A DNA stretch of 64,000 nt, from assembly GCF_018128545.1 (NCBI RefSeq), contig NZ_JAGSND010000006.1:174487-238486 (forward strand), written 5' to 3'. Below, piece by piece: positions 1-9,000 of the stretch (position 1 is its first letter; every line of letters starts with the position of its first letter). The notes beneath the pieces were generated by a model that saw only the letters and a list, made by a program, of their open reading frames with translations, made no database searches and was not told the origin of the DNA. The stretch comes from Sinanaerobacter chloroacetimidivorans. GTDB taxonomy: Bacteria; Bacillota; Clostridia; Peptostreptococcales; Anaerovoracaceae. The position numbers and the translations under genes are program-made.

Positions 1-309
1 AGGGATTACCTGAACCAGCACCAAGGGCATCATGCCTTCCTGCCCTGCCATAGTATTTGCGGTAAAAATAGCAGCCATTGACATGACAGCACCGACGGAA
101 AGGTCTATTCCTCCGGTGATCATAATCATCGTCTGGCCTGCCGAGGCAAAGCTTAACAGGAGGGTCAGCGCAATAATCGAGCCAAAGGTATTCGCATTTA
201 ACGATGCCGGGTTAATGGCGATATTGACTGTGAAAAGGGCCGCAGATATGATCAAGGCCATTCCTATTTGATTATCCCTGACAAATTGCTTCAGTTTGTT
301 GTTATTCAC
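1..309 (-). CDS. CUT2-family sugar ABC transporter permease (partial, second permease)
   Basis: The reading frame runs off the left edge of the window, so only the first 103 codons are present. It begins at a GTG that overlaps the end of the preceding permease gene (its TAA lies inside the first codons here), which indicates translational coupling. The visible part has a short charged N-terminus, a hydrophobic segment and a stretch around Gly-Gln-Thr-x3-Ile-Thr-Gly-Gly-Ile-Asp-Leu-Ser-Val-Gly. That stretch is the signature of RbsC/AraH/XylH-type permeases (BPD_transp_2 family). Together with 302-1387 it would form a heterodimeric membrane channel for the sugar importer. The substrate is not readable from the sequence. 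Confidence 0.85.
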   Translation of the reverse strand, partial: MNNNKLKQFVRDNQIGMALIISAALFTVNIAINPASLNANTFGSIIALTLLLSFASAGQTMIMITGGIDLSVGAVMSMAAIFTANTMAGQEGMMPLVLVQVIP

Positions 310-1387
310 CAAGGCGCTCACCACCCTTCAGCTGTTTTTTGATTCCGTTCTTAAAGGCTGCCCGTTGAGTCTGAGCCGTAAAGATGGTAGCAACCAGCCC
401 CAATAAAATGATACTGTCGGATACGAGGTTCTGCCAGTAGGTAGTGACCTGAAATCCTGGGATCAGAACGTATAATTGCTTAAACAGATAATATACGCTG
501 CTTTGTATCAATACTAAAAATCCGGATCCAAACAAGGCACAGCTCATGGTGCCCCAGCCTCCTGAGAGAGCAATACCGCCCAGAATACAGGCAGCGATGC
601 TCTTCAGCCCGTAAGCTTCCCCCATGAGCGGATTTCCCGAAGCACTCATGGCTGTCAGGCACAGACCTGCAATTCCCGTGATAAAACCGGCGATCAAAAA
701 AGCTTTCATTTTGACTCTGGCCGGATTGATTCCGGAGGCATAAGCATTTCTTTCATTACCTCCTACCGCGTAGACATGCTTCATATAATCTGTCTTCTTC
801 AGGTAGATCCAGAATAGGAAAATAATCAATACGATTACGAAAGTAATGGGAATCATACCACCGATTTCCTTGCTGTAGGTTCTCCAGACCACCTCGGGCA
901 CTGTCCCCTGAGGTTTTGACATGATGATAACATTGATCCCTTTTACAATATAAATCATAGCAAAACTTGACAAGAGTGAAGGGATCCTCATATATGCTAC
1001 GAAAAATCCGTTAATAGCGGCTATTGCCATAACTGCAAGAATTCCAAGTGCCCATGCCACAGGCCAGGGCACTCCCAGTTCCTGGGGCAGCATGATAGCG
1101 ATGACATTCACCAAAGATAGTTGAACGCCAATAGAGATATCGATCATGCCCAGAAGCATCAGCATTGCCTGCGCCATAGTGACCAGAATCAGCGGTGTAT
1201 TCTTCTCCAGCAGCAGTCCAAAGTTGCTTGCGGTAAAGAAATTTTGCGGACCCTGCAATCCAATATTTAATAACAGGACAAGAGAAAAGAGAACAAATCC
1301 GGTAAAAGCCGGCGCACGTCGGAAGGATTCGAATCTCTCAATCATTTTTTGGTCTACTCTATCCACTGATTTCAGCACCTCCTTCAC
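302..1387 (-). CDS. CUT2-family sugar ABC transporter permease
   Basis: 361-residue polytopic membrane protein of the RbsC type with about nine or ten hydrophobic segments. It carries the motif Gly-Met-Ile-Asp-Ile-Ser-Ile-Gly near residue 82, equivalent to the GGIDLSVG signature of this family. A hydrophilic N-terminus of about 27 residues precedes the first helix. Its start overlaps the 3' end of the ATPase gene by about 29 bases, and its end overlaps the next permease start, so ATPase-permease-permease are translated as a coupled unit. The likely role is one half of the transmembrane channel for sugar import. Confidence 0.9.
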   Translation of the reverse strand: MKEVLKSVDRVDQKMIERFESFRRAPAFTGFVLFSLVLLLNIGLQGPQNFFTASNFGLLLEKNTPLILVTMAQAMLMLLGMIDISIGVQLSLVNVIAIMLPQELGVPWPVAWALGILAVMAIAAINGFFVAYMRIPSLLSSFAMIYIVKGINVIIMSKPQGTVPEVVWRTYSKEIGGMIPITFVIVLIIFLFWIYLKKTDYMKHVYAVGGNERNAYASGINPARVKMKAFLIAGFITGIAGLCLTAMSASGNPLMGEAYGLKSIAACILGGIALSGGWGTMSCALFGSGFLVLIQSSVYYLFKQLYVLIPGFQVTTYWQNLVSDSIILLGLVATIFTAQTQRAAFKNGIKKQLKGGERLGE

Positions 1388-2885
1388 AGCTGGTAAGCCC
1401 CATCATGGCAGCAACTAATTTTTCTTCGGTGCGGTTTTCCCCTGCAAGCATGGCACTGACTCTACCCTCGTAAAAGATATAGATACGGTCGGCAATTTCC
1501 AATAGTTCCGCATTATCGCTGGAGGAAATCATGACTGTCATTCCCTCTTCCGTGCATTTCTTTAGAATTTTATGTATTTCTCTTCGAGAGTTGATGTCTA
1601 CGCCTTTCGTCGGGTCATCCAGCAGCAGAAGCTTCGGTGCCAATGCGATCCATCGCCCAACTACAAGTTTTTGCTGGTTTCCGCCGGACAGGGAATTTGC
1701 AGGATGTTTCAAAGACCCCACCTTGATATTGAATTCTTCCACCGTTTCCTTCGCAAACCGGTTGATTTCTTTTGGCCCCAGATAACCGAACATTCTCCCC
1801 TTTGTGGTTTTCCCTGCAAAGATGTTTTCCGCAACGGAACGAATGGGAAAGACTGCCTCTTTATTTCTGTCACCAGATACAAAGCCCATTTCCTTTTTTA
1901 TGGCCTGAGCCGGTGATTTGAATTTTTCAGATACTCCTTTATAGATAATTTCACCGCTGGAAGGTTTATGAGCACCCAGCAAAGTTCGAATGAATTCCGA
2001 CTGACCCTGGCCTTCCAATCCCCCGATTCCTATGATTTCCCCTTTATGGCCCGTTACGGAAATATCTTTTACCTTCGGAAGCAGGACCAGATTTTTTACT
2101 TCCAGAACCGGTTCTCCCTGGTCCATGTTTTCGTTCTGATCGGAGCAAACTCCCCTGGCATCTGCGTCGGGACGTTTTCCTGTCATATGATAGACAATTT
2201 CATTTAAGTCCATTTCTGACATCTTGCCCCGGGCAACGGTCTCTCCGCCCTTTAAAATGGTACAGTTGTCACAGATTTTAAAGATTTCTTCCATTCTATG
2301 GGTTACAATGACAATAGCTGCCCCTTCTTTTTTTAGCTCTTTCAGTGTTTCAAACAGGATATCTACTTCATCATGATGCAGAGAGGCTGTCACTTCGTCC
2401 AGAAGCAGTAATCTTGGTTTCTGAGAAATGGCCTTTGCCACTTCTATCATACTCTGTAAAGACGGAGCAAGATTTTGTACCAGATCTTCAGGCCTGCAAT
2501 CTATTTTAAGTCGTGCAAGAATCTCTTTTGCCTGCACGTAAGCTTGTTTTCGATTTATGATACCGAGCGCACCCTTCGGTTCCATTCCAAGAACAATGTT
2601 ATCCATGACGCTCATGCTTTGAATTAAACTCAAATCCTGATAGGCAACAGCAATACCCAACTTTCTTGAATCCTGTGCATTATGAATTTGCACAGGCATA
2701 TCATCAAACTCTATTTTCCCGGCATTAGGGTTGACAAGGCCGGAAAGAACCTTTACCAAAGTGGATTTTCCGGAACCGTTGGAGCCCAGCAATGCCCTGA
2801 TTTCTCCCGGCTCTACTTCAAAGGAAGCTTCATTCAGGGCTACCACCGCGTCAAATCTTTTTGTGATTCCATGCATTTTAAACAA
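1359..2885 (-). CDS. Sugar ABC transporter ATP-binding protein, RbsA/MglA type (two ATPase domains)
   Basis: 508 residues holding two ABC domains in one chain, the usual form for CUT2 importers. The first half has a good Walker A (GSNGSGKST, near residue 34) and Walker B (LLLLDEVTA), but its signature motif is degenerate (LAPSLQSM rather than LSxGQ). The second half has a typical non-canonical P-loop (GLEGQGQS) and an intact LSGGNQQK signature with LLLLDDPTKG. Such asymmetry between the two sites is common in this family. It lies between the substrate-binding protein gene upstream and the permeases downstream, in the same direction. RBS GGAGG is present before the start. Confidence 0.92.
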   Translation of the reverse strand: MFKMHGITKRFDAVVALNEASFEVEPGEIRALLGSNGSGKSTLVKVLSGLVNPNAGKIEFDDMPVQIHNAQDSRKLGIAVAYQDLSLIQSMSVMDNIVLGMEPKGALGIINRKQAYVQAKEILARLKIDCRPEDLVQNLAPSLQSMIEVAKAISQKPRLLLLDEVTASLHHDEVDILFETLKELKKEGAAIVIVTHRMEEIFKICDNCTILKGGETVARGKMSEMDLNEIVYHMTGKRPDADARGVCSDQNENMDQGEPVLEVKNLVLLPKVKDISVTGHKGEIIGIGGLEGQGQSEFIRTLLGAHKPSSGEIIYKGVSEKFKSPAQAIKKEMGFVSGDRNKEAVFPIRSVAENIFAGKTTKGRMFGYLGPKEINRFAKETVEEFNIKVGSLKHPANSLSGGNQQKLVVGRWIALAPKLLLLDDPTKGVDINSRREIHKILKKCTEEGMTVMISSSDNAELLEIADRIYIFYEGRVSAMLAGENRTEEKLVAAMMGLTSCEGGAEISG

Positions 2886-2927
2886 TAGCGGATACCTCCT
2901 TCCAATTACCTATGGCTTTGCTGATAT

Positions 2928-2949
2928 GGCCGACGGAAACCCGTCGGCC
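2928..2949 (-). terminator. Intergenic stem-loop between binding-protein and ATPase genes
   Basis: A perfect 9-bp inverted repeat, GGCCGACGG and CCGTCGGCC, with a 4-base loop. There is no U-tract on the minus strand after it, so it is more likely an RNA-processing or mRNA-stability hairpin, or a partial attenuator, than a full terminator. Such hairpins commonly keep binding-protein mRNA more abundant than the downstream ATPase and permease mRNA. Confidence 0.6.
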
Positions 2950-2984
2950 AACATAAAAATTTGTTCCATCAATCTATTTTTCTT

Positions 2985-4058
2985 TTAATCTACGAAATAA
3001 GCCGCTCTGGCTTCATCTAAAGACATATAGCTTGATACGGAAGTGGAATCCGGAAGATCTTTAATGCTGTCCAGTTTTTCACCCATATTGTCATAAGTCA
3101 TGATCCAGGATGGGGTATATTTAATATTATTCCATTCGGCAAGCTTGGAATCATCAAGCTTATGGCCCTGTAACAGATTCAGCCCTACAGCCAAAGCCGT
3201 TGCACCGATTCCCGGAGGATTTTCAACGATAATAAATGGCATAACCAGTTCCTTTTCATTGATTGCGGCTGCTTTTCTGATCCAGCGAACCTCTTCAGAG
3301 GAAGTGATGCATCCGGGATAAGGAATTTTCGCTTCTTCGATGGCATTCATGATGCCGTTTGCACCTTCCTGGTTCACGATACCATCAAATTTTACACCGG
3401 AGCTGATGATCTGTGCCATCTGCTGCTGAGCCTGCGTGTCATCCCAGCCATGCGCAAATTCCTTTACAATTTCTACGTTATTTTTGTCGCAGACTTCATG
3501 GTAAACGGCTTTACGAAGTTCTGAAGCAGAATTTCCGTCAATACCGTTAAACAGCACGATCTTAGATCCTGAGCCCAGCGTTTCAACTGCCCATTCAACA
3601 TTGATGCGCGCCCAGGCTTCCTGGTCAACGGTCACATTGATGATGTCATTGGAATTGTAAACACAGTCAGCGTTGATATAAGTAATACCTGCTTCTTTTG
3701 CCTTCGCAATCACAGGATCCAGACCAGTTGCAGCGATTGGGTTGATCATAATGAGATCATAACCGTCGTTGATGGTCTGCTCTACTTGCTGCGATTCTAC
3801 AGCAGAGTCATTGTTGGAAGTGAAGGATGCAAATTCGCTTACAATCCCATCTGCCTTATACCCTTCAATTGCTTCCAACAGCTGATTTTCATAAACAACT
3901 CGATACGGGTTGCCTTCGATTTCAGCGTTATGAGAAGCAACTTTGAATCCCTGGGCAGGTGCCTGATCACCTTTATCGGCACTTTCACTGCCGCCGCAGC
4001 TAGCAAATAATGCAAGTACCATGGAAAGCACTAACATAATAGCTAAAAACTTTTTCAT
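2985..4058 (-). CDS. Periplasmic-type sugar-binding lipoprotein of the ABC importer
   Basis: 357 residues, beginning with a lipoprotein signal peptide (MKK, hydrophobic core, lipobox ending Phe-Ala-Ser-Cys at Cys20), so the mature protein would be tethered to the outer face of the membrane. The rest has the type I periplasmic-binding-protein fold pattern (Peripla_BP_4): a repeated alpha/beta design with the phrase DLIMINPIAATGLDPVIAKA typical of ribose/galactose-binding relatives. First gene after the operon promoter, preceded by a GGAGG ribosome site. It supplies the sugar to the permeases. The substrate is unknown, but the nearby nagA and ROK genes make an amino sugar or a related hexose a reasonable guess. 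Confidence 0.88.
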   Translation of the reverse strand: MKKFLAIMLVLSMVLALFASCGGSESADKGDQAPAQGFKVASHNAEIEGNPYRVVYENQLLEAIEGYKADGIVSEFASFTSNNDSAVESQQVEQTINDGYDLIMINPIAATGLDPVIAKAKEAGITYINADCVYNSNDIINVTVDQEAWARINVEWAVETLGSGSKIVLFNGIDGNSASELRKAVYHEVCDKNNVEIVKEFAHGWDDTQAQQQMAQIISSGVKFDGIVNQEGANGIMNAIEEAKIPYPGCITSSEEVRWIRKAAAINEKELVMPFIIVENPPGIGATALAVGLNLLQGHKLDDSKLAEWNNIKYTPSWIMTYDNMGEKLDSIKDLPDSTSVSSYMSLDEARAAYFVD

Positions 4059-4117
4059 TGTTTACCCTCCTTATAAAATGTGCTTTTATCATCAAAGCAA
4101 AAATGCTTCGATTTCTT

Positions 4118-4930
4118 TTAGAGTTCAAATCCGTATTCTTTTAAATAATCATAGGAAGTTTGTACTGCATCATTGATTTCTTTCAGATCTTTTGGTCCGG
4201 CCTGCGTAAACTCAATTTCAATGCTGAAGGGACAAGGATTTTTTCCTTGCTCCAGTTTTTGAAAAAGCATGGCGAAATCTACATAACCTTTTCCCAGAGC
4301 AGGGAAATTCCACTCCTTTTTCCCTCCTGCTTTCTCTTTTAGGTGAATAAACCCGATCTTTTCCAGGCAGGCGTCAAGATCATTTTCCATCTCTACATCT
4401 CCGTAGTAAATGGCATTTGCCGTGTCATAGTTGATGGATACCAAGTCCGAATCCACCCGGTCAACGATATCTTTCAGAATTACCCCTGTACCGTGATCTC
4501 CGTGCACTTCCAGGACGAGCTTTAAGCCATCCTCTTTCAGGTAAGGAATCAGCTCTTTCACATGACCGGCCACTTCTTCGTTGGAGACCACTGCCTTATC
4601 CGCAAGATGTGCCTCACCAATAGAAGATACGATATATTCGCAGCCAAAAAAAGCAGCCAGTTTCATGTTGGAAATGAAATCGTCAATACGATCCCGATCC
4701 ATCAGATTGCAATGGCCGCTCATAGCAAAGGGAATCAGCTTCGCTTCCCTCAGCTTCTTTTTTACACTATTTAAATATGTAAAACTCATGGTTGGAAAAA
4801 CATGCTCGGTCCAACCCTTGGTTGCAGTAAGTTCTATATAATGAAAACCCGCCTTACCAATTCCCTCAATTGCCTCTTCAATGGCATATCCATGATAGCA
4901 ATTCGAATTAACACCAATGATTCTTTCCAT
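4118..4930 (-). CDS. Sugar phosphate isomerase/epimerase-like protein (xylose isomerase-like TIM barrel)
   Basis: 270 residues matching the AP endonuclease family 2 / xylose isomerase-like TIM-barrel superfamily (IolE, hexulose-6-phosphate epimerase and ketose 3-epimerase relatives). Landmarks are GVNSNCYHGYAIEEA at the N-terminus, a metal-ligand Glu in LVLEVHGDHG, SINYDTANAIYYGD, FIHLKEKAGG and the terminal SIEIEFTQ strand. It is the first gene downstream of the strong TTGACA/TATAAT promoter and about 60 bases upstream of the binding-protein gene, so it is probably cotranscribed with the importer and acts on the imported sugar. The exact reaction cannot be assigned. Confidence 0.75.
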   Translation of the reverse strand: MERIIGVNSNCYHGYAIEEAIEGIGKAGFHYIELTATKGWTEHVFPTMSFTYLNSVKKKLREAKLIPFAMSGHCNLMDRDRIDDFISNMKLAAFFGCEYIVSSIGEAHLADKAVVSNEEVAGHVKELIPYLKEDGLKLVLEVHGDHGTGVILKDIVDRVDSDLVSINYDTANAIYYGDVEMENDLDACLEKIGFIHLKEKAGGKKEWNFPALGKGYVDFAMLFQKLEQGKNPCPFSIEIEFTQAGPKDLKEINDAVQTSYDYLKEYGFEL

Positions 4931-5107
4931 TTGAATATCCTCCCCTTATTGGAATCTTATCCGAATAATTATGCGGTATTTAACCGTTTCATTCCACTCT
5001 GCATGAAATATTACAAGGAACCCCGTTTAATTGATTTTTGTTGTTTACTAGATTGAAATTCCCATCTAAGCATACCTTACCAAGTCCGAACCATCTTTGT
5101 TGAGTGC

Positions 5108-5137
5108 ATTATAACTTAAATTTTGCGAGCATGTCAA
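5108..5137 (-). promoter_or_regulatory. Sigma-A promoter for the sugar transport operon
   Basis: On the minus strand, a perfect TTGACA (5132-5137), an 18-base spacer and a perfect TATAAT (5108-5113). It points toward the isomerase gene at 4930, about 170 bases away, leaving a long untranslated leader in an AT-rich region. Confidence 0.75.
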
Positions 5138-5300
5138 CAGATGGGCCGTCCCAAATCTAGGCCTTTATCCGTAAAATCGAACTCTGAAAAATTGTCAAGC
5201 AACCCCTATATTTCAACATTTTATGCCATTTTATCATAAATAATAATCGCTTCTTATTAACCCCTGGTTTTGATAATTTTTATTATCCGTAATTATTATC

Positions 5301-5329
5301 TTGACTCAAACTCAGATTGTTATTATCAT
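5301..5329 (+). promoter_or_regulatory. Probable sigma-A promoter for the ROK regulator gene
   Basis: TTGACT (5301-5306), a 17-base spacer and TATCAT (5324-5329), about 65 bases before the ROK start codon. It sits inside the AT-rich repeat zone, consistent with autoregulation. Confidence 0.55.
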
Positions 5330-5394
5330 ATTTACTAGGTTGATAATATATGATTACTTATTTAATGTTTATGATTTGATACGGGAGGGATCTT

Positions 5395-6615
5395 ATGTCA
5401 GAGGACAGAAAAAATCAAGAAAACGTCTCAGGAAGTGTGAATCGTTCCATTGGCAATGCCACGCTTCGATCCATAAACCAGAGAGTAATTCTGGATGCCA
5501 TTTTTGAAAAAAATATTACCTCCCGGACCGAATTGTCCCGGGAACTGATGATCAGCAAACCTGCTATTGCCGACAATCTGGATGATCTTTTATCCGTTGG
5601 CATTGTACAGGAATGCGGTGAGGGAGAAGTCGCCAAGAGCGGCGGCCGAAAACCAAGATTGATTCGTTTTAATAAAAATCATAAAAATATTATCGCCATT
5701 GAGCTGAATTTCAAGGATCCTATCTTTGTCCTGGGTAATTTGAAGGGGGATATTTTTAATGAATTTTCTGTAAAGATAACGGAGAATGCAAACGCCGAGG
5801 TCCGTATGCGCCTCATAAAAAATGCTATTTATATTCTATTAAACTCCAAGGATTTAAATACGGAAAGTCTGGCATGCATAGCAATTTCCTCTCCAGGGGT
5901 ATTCCCGGACAAAAAGGAATTATCCTTTGCCAATCCGCAGTTTAAAGAATGGTTCGATCTTGATCTTCCAAGGCTGATCTCTGAAGAATTCAACGTCAAT
6001 GTTTTGGTGAAAAACGATGTGAATATGGCCGCTTTTGGAGAATCCAGATACGGGGCAGGCAAAAATTCGCAAAATATGCTGTATGTCAGCTGCGGCATCG
6101 GGTTGGGAGCCGGTTTGATCCTGAATTCCAAACTTTATGAGGGCCGGTTTAATTCCGCCGGAGAAATTTTCAATCATATAGACCCTGGAAAGCTAAGCAT
6201 CGGAACAAACTTAGAAAAAATCATTTATCTTGACACCCTGATCAAAAAAGCCCAGGATAGCATGAAAAGAAAATCCTCGTCTTACGGCGAGGATGTATCG
6301 GACTTTCATAGTGTAGTGAAAGCTTATAAAGACAGTAATCCTTATATTTTAAAGCATTTAGAAGACATTGGAGTTGAACTGGGCTGTACAGTATCCAACA
6401 CGGTCAATCTTCTTTCGATCGACACCGTTATCCTGGGCGGGGAATACGTAGCCTTCCAGGAAATTTTTATCGAGCAGATCAGGAAAATTGTAAACAAACA
6501 CTGTCTGTTTACTCCAGCCATTCTGCCCTCTGAGTTGGGCCATTATGCCGGAATTATGGGCCTCTTTGCGATTTCCAGAGAGAAATATTTTGACTCTCTT
6601 ATCAACTCTATATAA
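5395..6615 (+). CDS. ROK-family transcriptional regulator
   Basis: 406 residues: a winged-helix DNA-binding part at about residues 25-85 (SRTELSRELMISKPAIADNLDDLLSVGIV), the linker SGGRKPRLI, then a ROK sugar-kinase-like domain (ISSPGVF, VLVKNDVNMAAFGE, YVSCGIGLGAGLI). The Cys-x-Cys-Gly-x2-Gly-Cys zinc motif usually found after the GEIF/GEIGH segment of ROK proteins is missing. Here the chain goes from GEIFNHIDPG directly to GTNLEKI. It starts at an ATG seven bases after GGGAGGG. It is divergent from the sugar importer and convergent with nagA, so it is the likely sugar-responsive repressor of the locus. The effector is unknown. Confidence 0.85.
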   Translation: MSEDRKNQENVSGSVNRSIGNATLRSINQRVILDAIFEKNITSRTELSRELMISKPAIADNLDDLLSVGIVQECGEGEVAKSGGRKPRLIRFNKNHKNIIAIELNFKDPIFVLGNLKGDIFNEFSVKITENANAEVRMRLIKNAIYILLNSKDLNTESLACIAISSPGVFPDKKELSFANPQFKEWFDLDLPRLISEEFNVNVLVKNDVNMAAFGESRYGAGKNSQNMLYVSCGIGLGAGLILNSKLYEGRFNSAGEIFNHIDPGKLSIGTNLEKIIYLDTLIKKAQDSMKRKSSSYGEDVSDFHSVVKAYKDSNPYILKHLEDIGVELGCTVSNTVNLLSIDTVILGGEYVAFQEIFIEQIRKIVNKHCLFTPAILPSELGHYAGIMGLFAISREKYFDSLINSI

Positions 6616-6632
6616 CAGATATTCGGGTACTG

Positions 6633-7757
6633 TCAGGATACAAGGGTTCCTCCGATATAGCACTCCCTAAGCCGGAATTCTTTATCACAGATAAGGAAAT
6701 CCGCCTGTTTCCCTGAGGAAATACTGCCTACCCGATCCTGAACGCCCAAGGCCCTGGCCGGATTTATCGTAGCGGCTCTAATTGCATCCTCCGGCCTGAT
6801 TCCAAAGGAGACAGCCATTTGCATACATTCGAAAAGATCCTTTGTCGATCCCGCAAAAGTAATTCCGTCCTCCAATACGGCGGCACCATTTTTCATGTAG
6901 ATTTTCTGACCGCCGGATTCATAGACGCCCTCAGGCATTCCGCAGGCCGACAGAGAATCGCTTACAAGGATAATCCTGTGCGCCGTAAACATTGCAAAGG
7001 CAGCGCGTATCACGCTTTCATGAAGATGCGCACCATCACAGATCAATTCCACCGACACCTGTTCTGCATCCCTTGCCGCACCTACAATACCAGGCGCTCT
7101 ATGTAAGAACGGAGGCATTGCATTAAACAGATGTGTCACCTGAGTCGCTCCTGCCTCAAATCCCTTCTTTGCCGTTTCGTAATCTGCTGTGGAATGAGCC
7201 AGAGATACCGTGCAAATATCTTTGGCTTTCTTGATAAACTCCAATGCTCCCGAAAGCTCCGGTGCGATGCATACAACTTTTATCAATCCGTCAGCTGCCT
7301 GATTTAACCGTAGAAACATATCATAGTCGGGAAGTATTAAATGTTCCTCGGCCTGAGCACCCTTTTTTTCATGAGAGAAAAACGGCCCTTCCATGTTGAT
7401 GCCCATCAGCCTTGCCAGCCCTTCCGGCTGCCGGTTTCTGAATTGAACAGCATGTTCGTAGGCCTTTTTCAAGGTCTCCTCGGGCAAGGTCATGGATGCC
7501 GGCGCGAAGGACGTGATTCCATGTTCAGCAAGATAGCTTGCTATCCTGTGAAGCCCTTCCAAACCTCCGGTAGAAAAATCAAAACCGGAATTGCCATGAA
7601 AATGAATATCGATCAATCCGGGGATCACATAGCTTTCATGTAAATCGACAGCGTCATCCTTTTCTTCCATAGACGTAAATATCCCGTTGGCGACGGTAAA
7701 TCCGCCTTTATGAAAAGTAAAATCCTCCCCATAGATCCATGCATTTTTATAATTCAT
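6633..7757 (-). CDS. nagA: N-acetylglucosamine-6-phosphate deacetylase
   Basis: 374 residues. It hydrolyses GlcNAc-6-P to glucosamine-6-P and acetate in amino-sugar and peptidoglycan-sugar catabolism. Amidohydrolase landmarks are visible: DIHFHGNSGFDF near residue 49, the catalytic metal Glu in NMEGPFFS, SLAHSTADYETA, a second His in THLFNAMPPFLHRAPG, CDGAHLH, and the catalytic Asp in LVSDSLSACGM. It follows the nucleotidyltransferase gene by 19 bases in the same direction and ends 17 bases from the convergent ROK gene. The pairing suggests that N-acetylhexosamines are among the sugars handled by this island. Confidence 0.9.
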   Translation of the reverse strand: MNYKNAWIYGEDFTFHKGGFTVANGIFTSMEEKDDAVDLHESYVIPGLIDIHFHGNSGFDFSTGGLEGLHRIASYLAEHGITSFAPASMTLPEETLKKAYEHAVQFRNRQPEGLARLMGINMEGPFFSHEKKGAQAEEHLILPDYDMFLRLNQAADGLIKVVCIAPELSGALEFIKKAKDICTVSLAHSTADYETAKKGFEAGATQVTHLFNAMPPFLHRAPGIVGAARDAEQVSVELICDGAHLHESVIRAAFAMFTAHRIILVSDSLSACGMPEGVYESGGQKIYMKNGAAVLEDGITFAGSTKDLFECMQMAVSFGIRPEDAIRAATINPARALGVQDRVGSISSGKQADFLICDKEFRLRECYIGGTLVS

Positions 7758-7776
7758 ATGCTTACCCCCACGCCCA

Positions 7777-8694
7777 TTATCCCCAAAGTTTTTCCGGGTA
7801 AAACCCTTTGTCCTTCATAGACTGCAGCGCTGCAATTACCGATTCCTTATCATCCCGGTAAGTCACGCCATACCAACGGTCGGCGGATTCCAGTACCTTA
7901 ATGTCTGCTTTGTTTTCCTTCAAAAGCTGATCCACTGCAAGCGGCAGAAAATATTCCGCTTTTAAAGGGTTTTCTTTCATAGCCTTTTCTAGAAAAGCGG
8001 GAAATCTTTCTTCCATTTCCGTCATCATACTAGGCGTAAATCCCCAGAAATTCATGGATACCGTAGTTCCTTGCGCAACCGTTACCCAGTCAGTATCATT
8101 TTCCGTGTATTGTATCTTGCCGTCTCTCCACATGATCTTGGTTCTCTCGGTAATTCCCGTAAGATAGCCTTCCGGGGAAGTTTCACAAACGCCGCGGGCC
8201 ACATGGCCGTTTTCCGTCAAGGTATTCTCCAACCGATAGCCTACCATAGCGTAGCAATAACGCTCCTTGTCCTCTGCCTTTTCCAGAAATTCATACATAG
8301 ACTGGAAGGCTCCTGCACCATAGTAATCATCTGCATTTATTACAGCGAAGGGGCCTGAGATCTTATCCTTGCAGCTCAGCACCGCATGGCAAGTACCCCA
8401 GGGCTTTACTCTTCCTTCTGGTACCGTAAAGCCGTCCGGTAAATCATTGATATCCTGAAAAGCGTATTCTATTTCGATAAATTTTCCTGCTTTATCATCC
8501 ACTAAGGCTCTGAAGTCCTCTTCCATTTCCTTCTTTATGATGAATATCACTTTTTTGAATCCGGCCATAACCGCATCGTAGAGCGAAAAGTCAATAATCA
8601 ACTCTCCTGCAGAGCCTACAGGATCCATTTGTTTCAGTCCGCCGTATCTGCTGCCCATTCCGGCCGCCATAACGATTAACACAGGTTCTTTCAT
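7777..8694 (-). CDS. Sugar-phosphate nucleotidyltransferase family protein
   Basis: 305 residues with an N-terminal nucleotidyltransferase signature (VMAAGMGSRYGGLKQMDPVG) and an active-site Asp pair in AVINADDYYGAGAF. Related proteins (NTP_transferase family) activate a sugar-1-phosphate with a nucleoside triphosphate. No left-handed beta-helix acyltransferase domain follows, so it is not a GlmU. It is probably first in a two-gene unit with nagA and has a GAGGTGG ribosome site. In this context it could act on N-acetylhexosamine-1-phosphate or serve cell-surface glycan synthesis. Substrate and nucleotide cannot be read from the sequence. Confidence 0.75.
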   Translation of the reverse strand: MKEPVLIVMAAGMGSRYGGLKQMDPVGSAGELIIDFSLYDAVMAGFKKVIFIIKKEMEEDFRALVDDKAGKFIEIEYAFQDINDLPDGFTVPEGRVKPWGTCHAVLSCKDKISGPFAVINADDYYGAGAFQSMYEFLEKAEDKERYCYAMVGYRLENTLTENGHVARGVCETSPEGYLTGITERTKIMWRDGKIQYTENDTDWVTVAQGTTVSMNFWGFTPSMMTEMEERFPAFLEKAMKENPLKAEYFLPLAVDQLLKENKADIKVLESADRWYGVTYRDDKESVIAALQSMKDKGFYPEKLWG

Positions 8695-8912
8695 ATTTCC
8701 ACCTCATATCTTATTTTCATAATCTCCAGGATTCTCCCAAAATAAAATCTATAATTATTATGCACAATATTACACAAATAATTTTGGTTACATCCTTATC
8801 CCGACTTTTATTCTATACTAACGGGTATGGCTTTACAACTTAAAATTGCTGTTGTCACCATCACGGACTACCGTATATAATAAATAGATAGAGATAAAGT
8901 GGTTACAATCTA

Positions 8913-8968
8913 ATTACAACCGTCAAATTACATCTGTAAGATTACGTCTGTCAAATTACTTGGTAATG
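8913..8968. repeat. Four tandem 14-bp ATTAC-headed repeats
   Basis: ATTAC recurs at 8913, 8927, 8941 and 8955, exactly 14 bases apart. Units 1 to 3 resemble each other (ATTACAACCGTCAA, ATTACATCTGTAAG, ATTACGTCTGTCAA), and the fourth keeps the head but has diverged. The array ends about 30 bases before the shikimate kinase start, in the 306-bp gap between two divergent genes (8695-9000). It could be an operator array, or an accidental duplication. Confidence 0.5.
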
Positions 8969-9000
8969 GGCGGCGATCTTAAGCGAATACAGGAGTGAAC

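Larger units (their letters stand above)
4931..5394. other. 464-bp divergent intergenic control region
   Basis: This AT-rich stretch separates the leftward sugar operon from the rightward ROK regulator. It holds one promoter for each direction (5108-5137 minus, 5301-5329 plus) and several ATAATAA/TTATTAT-rich segments around 5240-5345 with partial dyad symmetry. These are plausible ROK operators, since ROK repressors often bind AT-rich inverted repeats near their own gene. No further gene is seen here. Confidence 0.5.
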
